Shown: piece after piece, positions 25,819-32,255 of the stretch
Position numbering within the stretch: the stretch's first letter is position 1
Layout: every line of letters starts with the position of its first letter
Program-made: the position numbers and the translations under genes
DNA from: Gemmatimonadota bacterium
GTDB lineage: Bacteria; Gemmatimonadota; Gemmatimonadetes; Gemmatimonadales; GWC2-71-9
Reading direction: 5' to 3'
DNA length: 34,773 bases
Assembly: GCA_022566515.1 (NCBI GenBank)
Contig: JADFIT010000019.1
Location: 1-34,773 of the forward strand
The notes under the pieces: generated by a model
What the model was told of the DNA's origin: nothing
Databases searched by the model: none
The model's input: only the letters and a program-made list of their open reading frames with translations

Positions 25819-28800
25819 CTAGGCTATATGACTTGCCATGTCGTCCATTGGGAACAAGCTGGGCGAGTTGGGCGGCACGGCCTCACAGAAGAAATGACCC
25901 TGTGCACGTTCGCAGCCCAACTCGCGGAGTTGCGCTAGTTGGTCCGCGGTTTCGACACCTTCGGCGATTACCCGCATGCCGAGTTCATGGGCGAGGGCGG
26001 TGATCGACCGAACGATCTCTATGTTCTTTCGGTCGCTCAACATGTCACGGATGAAGGAGCGGTCGATCTTGAGCGTGTCTATCGGGAACCGGTGAAGATA
26101 ACTCAGCGATGAGTACCCCGTTCCGAAATCATCGATCTGTAGTTGGACGCCCACCGACCGCAGCTGTTCGAGCCTTTCCGCGGCAGATGCAGCGTTATCC
26201 ATGACGACACTCTCGGTGATCTCCAGCCCCAGTCGGCTCGGCTCGAGTCCGACGCGCTCGAGGGTGGCGCGTACGTTCTCCACGAGGTCGGGGTGCCGGA
26301 ACTGGCGTCCAGACAGGTTGACGTGCATCGAGACCAGTCGATCGGCCGGTAGATTTGGCAACCACTCCTTCATCTGGCGGCAGGCCGTTTCCAGAATCCA
26401 GTCTCCGATCGGTAACACGAGCCCGGTTTCTTCGGCGATCGGTACGAAAATGCTTGGGGGGACCATGCCACGCTCTGGGTGGCTCCAGCGCACGAGGGCT
26501 TCGAAGGCCACAACGCTTCCGTCTGAGATGGAGATGATAGGTTGGTAGTAGACGCTGAGTTCGCCACGATCGAGAGCGCCGCGCAAATCGCTCTCCAATT
26601 CGAAGCGAAGGAGCATGTGATGCTGCATGTCGCCGTCGAAGATTTCCTGGCGCGATTTGCCCAACGTCTTCGCGCGGTACATGGCGAGATCGGCGTCCCG
26701 CAAGATTTGCTCGGGATGTTCGTATTTGCGCGAACTGGCCGCTATGCCGATGCTGGCCGACGTTACAACCTCGTGGTCGCCGAGGCTAATCGGGCTCATA
26801 AGCGACTTCTGGATACGATCTGCAATGGTGGACGCCTCTTCCACGTCTTGCACACCGTCCAGGAGAACGACGAACTCATCACCCCCGAGGCGCGCGACGG
26901 TATCGTCGGGTCGGACACACTCGCGCAACCGCCTTGCGACGGTCACCAACAACTGGTCGCCCAGCGTGTGACCCAGGCTGTCGTTGATCATCTTGAAGCG
27001 ATCGAGGTCCAGGAAGAGCACCGCGAAGATGTAATCACCGCGCCGGTTCACGCGGGTCAAAGCGTGGCTCAACCGGTCGATGAGGAGCGCCCTGTTGGAC
27101 AATCCGGTCAGCGCGTCGTGAAAGGCGTCGTGGCGGAGTCGCTCCTCAATTTGCTTGCGATCCGTAATGTCAGACAACGATCCAGCTATACGGTAGACCA
27201 CGTCGTTTTGGTCTTTGAGAGCACTGCCGCGACACAGCAACCACCGGTATTGTCCGTCTTTGTGGCGTAGCCGATGTTCGCTTTCGAAGTGCTCGCTCGC
27301 TCCTCCCACGTGCGCCGAGATCTTGGCTTGGAGGATCTCGATGTCATCCGGGTGCACGCGACTGAGCCACTCGTCCGGGGCCGCTCCTATTTCGTCGTCG
27401 GCGTAACCAATCAGGGCTTTCCAGCGAGACGAATAGTAGATGTTGCCCGTCCGGAGATTCCAATCCCACAGTCCGTCATTGGCGCCGCGCACAGCCAGTG
27501 CATAGCGCTCTTGACTGTCGCGAAGCGCCTTTTCGTCGAGGTGGCGCTGGGTGATGTCGCGTACCACCACCGTGAGCCCGCCGTCCTTTAGTTGGGTAAG
27601 AGAGATTTCTTGGGGAAACGTCGTTCCATCCTGCCGCGTACCATATACCTCACCCCGCCAGTGGCCCGTTTCCTGAACCGTGGGGAGGATTTCCTCGTCG
27701 ACTCGCGTCAGATCGTCTCCGCTGTAGAACATCTTCCAGCTCTTGCCGAGGAGAGAGGCAGCGCTGCTATATCCGTAGATGCTCACGATCGCGTCGTTCG
27801 CGTATTCCACTCGTCCCCCACCGTCCACGATTGCCATGCCGTCCATCGACGCTTCGATGGCGCCCCACTGGCGACGCATCACGTCATCGGCGGCCTTTCG
27901 TTCCGAGACGTCACGCACAATGCCGCGAAATCCCTCCAGCTCGCCGTCGCTAGTCCGAATCGGTGAGACCGATCCCTCTACGAACCGACGTACACCATCC
28001 TTGCGAATGATCTCCCAGTCGACGGCGCCGGTCGGCGCGCCGCCGCGGTCGATCCACTCGAACAGCTCGTTGAGTTTCCCAGCGTTTTCCGCATCGAGGT
28101 ATTTCCTCCCGTCCATGCCAAGCAGCTCCTCGGGTGCATAGCCGAGAATCTTGCAGAGCGCGCGGTTGAGGGCGATGAGCTTGCCCGACGCGTCCAACTC
28201 GTAGTAGCCGTCGTCAATGTGGTCGAGGATCGTGTGAGACTTCTCTTCGCTCTTCCGGAGGGCGTTCTCCGTGTGCTTGTGGGAGCCGAGGTCACGGTAA
28301 ATGCCAAACGCAACGATCTCCCCTCCATTGGCTTCAATTGAGGTGCGGGTGATGGACACGGGAAGCTGCGTTCCGTCCTTTCGTTGGCGGACGGAATCCT
28401 CGGTTACCGTTTCGCCGACTGCGAGGGCCCGTTTCGGAAGGGCCCCGTCCCAACCGCCTTCCGGAGGAGCGATGAAGTCTTCGCACGTTTCGTCTGCGGA
28501 GCAGCCGAACAAGCGGATGAATTCGGCGTTCCCCCGCAACACCCGATCTTCCCGGTCCAGCAACGCGATCGCTTCGGGAGAGTGATGGAATACCTGTCCC
28601 AGAAGTGCCGCTTCGCGCTTGAGAAGGTGGCGCTCCTTCAACGCACGGGAGAAGAGGATCACCGCTACGAGAGTCGCTGCGCTGAGGGACAGCGCGGCTA
28701 TTCCAGTCCAGACGCCGGCCCCGCTCAGGGCAAAGGGCTCGCTACCGCCGAGAGCGACCGGTGCCAAGGAGACTGCCAACAGCAGCACCAACGGCGCCAT

Positions 28801-28890
28801 ATGCCAGTCGCGCAGTCGCCATAAGCCGACGGCCGCCCATCCCAACGCTACCGCGCGCAGGAGGACTGAGATTATTGCAATCAGACTCAT
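25819..28890 (-). CDS. Membrane-anchored multi-PAS GGDEF-EAL c-di-GMP turnover protein
   Basis: The product is 1023 aa. About three membrane helices occupy residues 3-83 with no large periplasmic loop. Four PAS modules follow (about 95-210, 215-335, 340-460 and 465-590), each closing with an RDxSE/RDITxR/SDITDR-like turn. The GGDEF domain (about 595-755) has the metal-binding LDLDRFKMIND and an intact ARLGGDEF, preceded by RPDD, which fits the RxxD product-inhibition site. The EAL domain (about 765-1015) keeps EAL, NLSGRQF, EITES, DDFGTG, LKIDRSF and AEGVET, so both cyclase and phosphodiesterase activities look possible. The many PAS domains point to sensing of redox, light or ligands at the membrane. 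No Shine-Dalgarno precedes the ATG, and the leader folds into alternative hairpins. Confidence 0.93.
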   Translation of the reverse strand: MSLIAIISVLLRAVALGWAAVGLWRLRDWHMAPLVLLLAVSLAPVALGGSEPFALSGAGVWTGIAALSLSAATLVAVILFSRALKERHLLKREAALLGQVFHHSPEAIALLDREDRVLRGNAEFIRLFGCSADETCEDFIAPPEGGWDGALPKRALAVGETVTEDSVRQRKDGTQLPVSITRTSIEANGGEIVAFGIYRDLGSHKHTENALRKSEEKSHTILDHIDDGYYELDASGKLIALNRALCKILGYAPEELLGMDGRKYLDAENAGKLNELFEWIDRGGAPTGAVDWEIIRKDGVRRFVEGSVSPIRTSDGELEGFRGIVRDVSERKAADDVMRRQWGAIEASMDGMAIVDGGGRVEYANDAIVSIYGYSSAASLLGKSWKMFYSGDDLTRVDEEILPTVQETGHWRGEVYGTRQDGTTFPQEISLTQLKDGGLTVVVRDITQRHLDEKALRDSQERYALAVRGANDGLWDWNLRTGNIYYSSRWKALIGYADDEIGAAPDEWLSRVHPDDIEILQAKISAHVGGASEHFESEHRLRHKDGQYRWLLCRGSALKDQNDVVYRIAGSLSDITDRKQIEERLRHDAFHDALTGLSNRALLIDRLSHALTRVNRRGDYIFAVLFLDLDRFKMINDSLGHTLGDQLLVTVARRLRECVRPDDTVARLGGDEFVVLLDGVQDVEEASTIADRIQKSLMSPISLGDHEVVTSASIGIAASSRKYEHPEQILRDADLAMYRAKTLGKSRQEIFDGDMQHHMLLRFELESDLRGALDRGELSVYYQPIISISDGSVVAFEALVRWSHPERGMVPPSIFVPIAEETGLVLPIGDWILETACRQMKEWLPNLPADRLVSMHVNLSGRQFRHPDLVENVRATLERVGLEPSRLGLEITESVVMDNAASAAERLEQLRSVGVQLQIDDFGTGYSSLSYLHRFPIDTLKIDRSFIRDMLSDRKNIEIVRSITALAHELGMRVIAEGVETADQLAQLRELGCERAQGHFFCEAVPPNSPSLFPMDDMASHIA

Positions 28891-28899
28891 CTACTAACA

Positions 28900-28987
28900 G
28901 GTGCCCGGAGATCGAAGCCCATGCTGCCTTCACACAGCCCGAGGCGAGGCTGCCGACGGGGTAAATGATGCACCCGCCGTACGGTGC
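28900..28987 (-). promoter_or_regulatory. Leader with mutually exclusive hairpins before the GGDEF-EAL gene
   Basis: On the minus strand the RNA would contain GCACC (28987-28983), GGUGC (28974-28970) and a second GCACC (28904-28900) nine bases before the AUG. The middle element can pair with either flank, and a third small hairpin (CAGCC/GGCUG, 28935-28952) lies inside the larger loop. This is the layout of a switchable leader, but it does not match the c-di-GMP riboswitch types I know. Confidence 0.35.
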
Positions 28988-29140
28988 CTCGCTAGGCCCG
29001 CTCCACTAATCTGGGGAGTCAGGAGGCCAGAAACTGTGATCTGAGTAGGGTTTTGGTCGCTCCACATAGTACGGAGTCGGGCGAATCTATCCCCTTCTCA
29101 ATTGCGACTGAGATTTTGCTGGTGCGGACGTAATCGTGGA

Positions 29141-29169
29141 TAATGACCGTAAGTGATTGTAAATGATGA
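29141..29169. repeat. Three helically spaced TAAnTGA-like units
   Basis: TAATGACCG (29141), TAAGTGATTG (29150) and TAAATGATGA (29160) follow each other with a 9-10 base period, so they would lie on one face of the DNA. This could be a cooperative regulator site in the divergent promoter region. Confidence 0.4.
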
Positions 29170-29174
29170 TCTTA

Positions 29175-29225
29175 CCGATGTCTCGGCCGCATCAGGAGCC
29201 AGAGCTTACGTGGCCGGGACATCGG
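29175..29225. other. Long inverted repeat / RNA hairpin
   Basis: CCGATGTCTCGGCC (29175-29188) pairs with GGCCGGGACATCGG (29212-29225) over 14 bp with one T-G wobble, around a 23-nt loop. It lies about 115 bases before the GTG of the duplicated membrane protein. No T-run follows on either side, so it is probably not a simple terminator. It may be part of a leader RNA, a small RNA, or a DNA element. Confidence 0.6.
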
Positions 29226-29340
29226 GTTCCCCTGGCGCATGATGCGGGCGGCGTTATATGAATCAATCTTTAAATTTCGCCGGTCAAGTAATCCAAGGGT
29301 CAGCGGCTGGAATGCGGTCGCCACGATCGGGAGGTAATCG

Positions 29341-30303
29341 GTGCAATCTCGGAATCCCCATTTGGTTCATGGTGCGGTAGGAGGTGCGATAGCCGGTGCC
29401 GTAGTGATGTTCTGGTTTTTAGCGCTCGACGTGATGGCTGGAGAGCCGCTGGCCACTCCCACGGCTCTCGCCGGTGCGCTCCTCCACCGTCAAGCGGTTA
29501 CAGCGACCATAGGAGTGTTGGTGGTATACAGCCTGCTCCACTACGGAATTTTCGTACTCCTGGGTGTTGGAGCTGCTGCGGGGATGAAGGTGTTGGGTAT
29601 CAAGCCGGCGCTACGCCACGGCGTCATCTTTGGATTGGGCGTACTGAACGCAGTTCACTACGGAGCCTTTCTGGCCACTGATGCTCAGCTAGTCGCTGTT
29701 CTTCCCGCGATTCACGTCGTTGCGGCGAATCTGGCAGGTGGAATGGCGATGATGGCGTACTTGCATCGGGCCGAAGGCGTGGACCAACCTCTGGGGTTGA
29801 GTGGCATCAAGCAGCATCGGTTGCTTGTGGAGGGGGTCACCACCGGCATGGTGGGCGCCGCTGCGGTCGCGATCTGGTTTCTCGTCCTCGACATTTTTGC
29901 TTTGAGGCCGTTCTTCACGCCCGCCGCCCTTGGCTCGGCGCTTTTTTTGGGCGCGGCAAGTCCTGGTGAAGTACAGGTCACGATCGGCCTCGTTGCCGGG
30001 TATACCGTATTGCACGTGGGCGCGTTCGTCGCGGTGGGGTCCGTGCTTGTCTGGATGTCGGATCGGGTTGAGCGCATGCCGGGGCTTTGGATGCTGGCTT
30101 TCATGTCGCTCATCATCATGGAGGTGGGGTTCCTGGGTGCCGCAGGCTTGCTCGGCACCTGGGTGCTGGGTGCCCTTGGTGGGTGGTTGGCGGTCGTGAC
30201 AGGCAACCTGCTCTCCGTGGCTGCAATGGGGCGATGGATTTGGGTGACGCGTCCCGGACTGCGAGAAAAGCTCATCGCCCGGCCGCTAGCCACGATGATG
30301 TGA
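29341..30303 (+). CDS. Internally duplicated polytopic membrane protein of unknown function
   Basis: The product is 320 aa with about eight helices and no recognised family. The two halves are clear tandem copies: HGAVGGAIAGAVVMFWFLALDV, ATPTALAGALL, IGVLVVYSLLHYGIFVLLGVG in the first, and EGVTTGMVGAAAVAIWFLVLDI, FTPAALGSALF, IGLVAGYTVLHVGAFVAVGSV in the second, offset by about 160 residues. The conserved LHxGxF motif and the WFLxLD motif occur once in each half, each at matching helix positions. Such two-repeat architecture is typical of channels and small transporters. The GTG start has GGGAGGT about five to seven bases upstream. It stands alone, followed by small hairpins. A transporter is likely; the substrate is unknown. 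Confidence 0.82.
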   Translation: MQSRNPHLVHGAVGGAIAGAVVMFWFLALDVMAGEPLATPTALAGALLHRQAVTATIGVLVVYSLLHYGIFVLLGVGAAAGMKVLGIKPALRHGVIFGLGVLNAVHYGAFLATDAQLVAVLPAIHVVAANLAGGMAMMAYLHRAEGVDQPLGLSGIKQHRLLVEGVTTGMVGAAAVAIWFLVLDIFALRPFFTPAALGSALFLGAASPGEVQVTIGLVAGYTVLHVGAFVAVGSVLVWMSDRVERMPGLWMLAFMSLIIMEVGFLGAAGLLGTWVLGALGGWLAVVTGNLLSVAAMGRWIWVTRPGLREKLIARPLATMM

Positions 30304-30304
30304 T

Positions 30305-30329
30305 GCCGGAACCCGGCGTGGCGTCCACG
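30305..30329 (+). terminator. Two adjacent small hairpins after the duplicated membrane protein
   Basis: GCCGG-AAC-CCGGC (30305-30317) and CGTGG-CGT-CCACG (30317-30329) follow the stop codon directly, then TTCTCT. They may form a weak transcription stop. The stronger stop for plus-strand transcripts is at 30529-30570. Confidence 0.4.
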
Positions 30330-30458
30330 TTCTCTCATGGTAACTTCATCGGAGCTTCACGAAGACCCATCGATATTGATTTTGCATCGAGGGAATATGA
30401 GGTTGGTCGTGTGGGCGACTGGGAAGGAACATGACCGGCGCTGCAGCCTTGATTTCCT

Positions 30459-30570
30459 CTCACCCGGTTTAATTCTTTCGGTGAGATGCATTGCCGGGTC
30501 ACCATAGAGAGACTCCTTTAGGGAGTTTGCAACCTCGACCTGTGTCGCCTCAGGCTCGGGGTTGCTTTTT
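30459..30570 (+). ncRNA. Candidate structured RNA ending in an intrinsic terminator
   Basis: A run of overlapping stems ends in a strong terminator. CTCACC (30459) can pair with GGTGAG (30480). ACCCGG (30462) can pair with CCGGGT (30494). GGTGA (30480) can pair with TCACC (30499). These are mutually exclusive, as in a switch. Then AGACTCC/GGAGTTT (30510-30528) forms a hairpin directly before the terminator at 30529. No plus-strand gene follows, so it may be a small RNA or the structured tail of the upstream transcript. I recognise no known RNA family. Confidence 0.35.
30529..30570 (+). terminator. Strong intrinsic terminator
   Basis: GCAACCTCGA (30529-30538) pairs with TCGGGGTTGC (30556-30565) over 10 bp including one T-G pair. 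Inside, CCTG (30539-30542) pairs with CAGG (30551-30554) with a single bulged C. Five T follow on the plus strand (30566-30570). Confidence 0.75.
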
Positions 30571-30617
30571 ATGTAAAGAACGCGCTTCACTCTTCGGCTC
30601 TGACCCGGGGTGTGCCG

Positions 30618-31592
30618 TCAGTGCGCCGGTGCGGCGTCTCCCAGAAGCCTGGTGAGGTCTTTCAGGCCAATGTTGCCTCCCGAAAGCACGGCAACGACCA
30701 CGTCGGTGGGTTGCAGTTGGATTCGTCCCACAAGGAGGGCCGCCATCGCCGCTGCGCCCGCCGGCTCGGTGAGCAGCTTAGCCCGGGACAACAGCAGTGC
30801 CATCGCCTCGACGATCTCTTCGTCGGTGACTAGTACAACGTCATCAACACATTCCTTGACGAACTCGTAGTTGAGTTCGCCGGCCATCGGCGGTGCGAGG
30901 CCGTCGGCAATGGTATTGACCGTATCGGTGTGAACTGCGTGTCCTGCATCGAGGCTCCGTCGCATCGTGTCGGCCCCCACCGGTTCGACGCCAATGATGC
31001 GCACGCCGGACCCCAGCATTTTCGTGGCACCTGCTATGCCGGCAATGTGACCGCCACCGCCGATTGCCGCCACTATGGTCGTTACAGCAGGACACTGCTC
31101 CAGGATTTCAAGACCGGCACTGCCGGCGCCGGCGATGATCTGCGGGTCGTCGAAAGGATGGATGAACGTGAGTCCGCGTTCGCGTTCCAGCTCATGGGCC
31201 TTGTCGAAGAGGTCGTGAATGGTACCGTGCAATAAAACCTCTGCGCCGTAGGCGGCAGTGGCTTCGGCTTTCATTCTCGAGGCATTCGCCGGCATGACGA
31301 CCGTGCAGGGCGTGCCTGTTTCCGTCGCCGCCCACGCAAGCGCCTGCGCGTGATTGCCTGCGGATACCGTTATCACTCCACTGGCGCGCAACTCTCCGTC
31401 GAGTTGCATGAGCTTGTTGAGCGCACCGCGCACCTTGAACGATCCGGTCTTCTGCAAGTTCTCACATTTGAGGTGAAGCTCCGCGCCGATCTCCTTTCCC
31501 AGCAACGTGGAACTCTCGAGCGGCGTGCGGTGGACCCGGCCTTCGATGCGCGCGCGTGCTTTGGTGAAGTCTTCGAGTGTCAGTGGGAGCAT
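30618..31592 (-). CDS. PLP-dependent threonine/serine dehydratase-like enzyme (fold type II)
   Basis: The product is 324 aa, a single catalytic domain without the ACT regulatory domain of biosynthetic IlvA. K53 in TGSFKVRGA forms the PLP Schiff base, SAGNHAQA (77-84) binds the carboxylate, and GGGG (178-181) grips the phosphate. Length and layout fit catabolic threonine dehydratase (TdcB), serine racemase and related beta-eliminating enzymes. Two family-typical spots differ: GGGGH rather than GGGGL at 182, and AGAGSAGLEIL where AGQGTIGLE is usual. The substrate may therefore be another hydroxy-amino acid. No Shine-Dalgarno precedes the ATG. A tight palindrome lies seven bases upstream and may control it. 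Confidence 0.88.
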   Translation of the reverse strand: MLPLTLEDFTKARARIEGRVHRTPLESSTLLGKEIGAELHLKCENLQKTGSFKVRGALNKLMQLDGELRASGVITVSAGNHAQALAWAATETGTPCTVVMPANASRMKAEATAAYGAEVLLHGTIHDLFDKAHELERERGLTFIHPFDDPQIIAGAGSAGLEILEQCPAVTTIVAAIGGGGHIAGIAGATKMLGSGVRIIGVEPVGADTMRRSLDAGHAVHTDTVNTIADGLAPPMAGELNYEFVKECVDDVVLVTDEEIVEAMALLLSRAKLLTEPAGAAAMAALLVGRIQLQPTDVVVAVLSGGNIGLKDLTRLLGDAAPAH

Positions 31593-31599
31593 GGTGGAA

Positions 31600-31634
31600 A
31601 CATACGGCGGTATGTGGTATTACGCATATGTGTA
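31600..31634. promoter_or_regulatory. Palindrome pair upstream of the dehydratase
   Basis: ACATAC-GGCG-GTATGT (31600-31615) is a perfect 6-4-6 palindrome seven bases before the dehydratase start. Next to it TACGCATATGTGTA (31621-31634) is a palindrome with one mismatched pair. These could be two operator sites for one regulator, or ribosome-access hairpins. Confidence 0.4.
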
Positions 31635-31670
31635 AGCCGGGGACAGGGGAGATCGCGCAATGCCGGTAAA

Positions 31671-31751
31671 CCCCTTTGGGGGTGAAGGGGTCCGTGGGTT
31701 CTGTGGCTGATTTGGGGTGGGGTGGAAGGGCAACGTTGTCCCTTCAGCCAC
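31671..31751 (+). promoter_or_regulatory. Structured leader before the EVE-domain gene
   Basis: CCCC (31671) can pair with GGGG at 31678 or 31687. GTGGCTGA (31703-31710) is the exact inverse of TCAGCCAC (31744-31751), and nested inside are GAAGGG (31725) with CCCTTC (31740) and the CAACGTTG palindrome (31731-31738). The region ends 38 bases before the EVE start. Whether it acts as RNA or as an operator is not decided by the sequence. Confidence 0.4.
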
Positions 31752-31789
31752 TTGCCCCGAAATTCCCGGAAGAACCCTATCTTATACGC

Positions 31790-32248
31790 ATGGCAAACTA
31801 CTGGCTTCTCAAATCCGAACCGAACGTCTACTCCATCGCCGACTTGCAGCGCGACGGCAGCACGTGCTGGGAGGGGGTGCGAAACTACTCGGCGAGAAAC
31901 AATATGCGCAGGATGACCGTCGGTGATCTGGCCTTGTTCTACCACAGCAACGCCAATCCGCCGTGTGTTGCCGGAGTTTGCCGGATCAAGAAGGAGGCCT
32001 ATCCGGATCGGTACGCGTGGAATGAGAAGAGCAAGTACTACGACGACAAATCGCCCAAAGACAGTCCGCGCTGGTTCATGGTAGATGTCGAATTTCTCGA
32101 GGCGTTCGACCGGTTGGTGTCGTTGGAGGAGATCAAGAGCACCAGGTCGTTTGAGGATATGGTACTGGTGAAGCAAGGCCGTCTTTCAGTGCAGCCGGTG
32201 AAGAAGAGTGAGTTCGACGCGATCGTGAGGATGGGTAGGAGAAAGTAA
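31790..32248 (+). CDS. EVE-domain protein
   Basis: The product is 152 aa from ATG 31790. The frame opens at 31676, but the conserved EVE start (MANYWLLKSEPNVYSI) is here. The single domain shows CWEGVRNYSARNNMR, VGDLALFYHSN and VAGVCRIKKEAYPD, all diagnostic of the EVE/PUA-like fold. EVE proteins bind modified bases, in several cases modified cytosine in DNA, and often sit near restriction or RNA-modification genes. No such genes are near here. There is no Shine-Dalgarno within 12 bases of the ATG, and a TATCTT box ends six bases upstream, so a leaderless transcript is possible. It is convergent with the second GGDEF-EAL gene, seven bases apart. Confidence 0.93.
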   Translation: MANYWLLKSEPNVYSIADLQRDGSTCWEGVRNYSARNNMRRMTVGDLALFYHSNANPPCVAGVCRIKKEAYPDRYAWNEKSKYYDDKSPKDSPRWFMVDVEFLEAFDRLVSLEEIKSTRSFEDMVLVKQGRLSVQPVKKSEFDAIVRMGRRK

Positions 32249-32255
32249 TCGTCCG

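Larger units (their letters stand above)
28988..29340. other. Intergenic stretch with repeats and a long hairpin
   Basis: This divergent gap has no credible open frame. It holds three spaced copies of a TAAnTGA-like unit (29141-29169) and a 14-bp hairpin (29175-29225), each listed separately. The downstream end supplies GGGAGG for the GTG at 29341. A B12-box-like string at 29017-29030 was considered and rejected. Confidence 0.5.

Noticed and set aside
29017-29030. AGTCAGGAGGCCAG, similar to a cobalamin-riboswitch B12 box
   Set aside because: The other conserved cobalamin riboswitch elements are not found in the right order upstream, and no cobalamin gene follows. Chance similarity is likely.
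28891-29040. c-di-GMP (GEMM) riboswitch before the GGDEF-EAL gene
   Set aside because: No conserved GEMM core or tetraloop-receptor pattern could be seen on either strand.
30465-30474. GGTTTAATTC, a string also found in 16S rRNA
   Set aside because: Ten bases only; the flanks do not match rRNA.
30357-30590. Minus-strand open frame of 77 aa beginning MKRVLYIKSNPEP, reminiscent of the start of FMN azoreductases
   Set aside because: Only the first dozen residues resemble that family. The rest is unrelated, the GTG start has no ribosome site, and the codons run through a perfect terminator hairpin.
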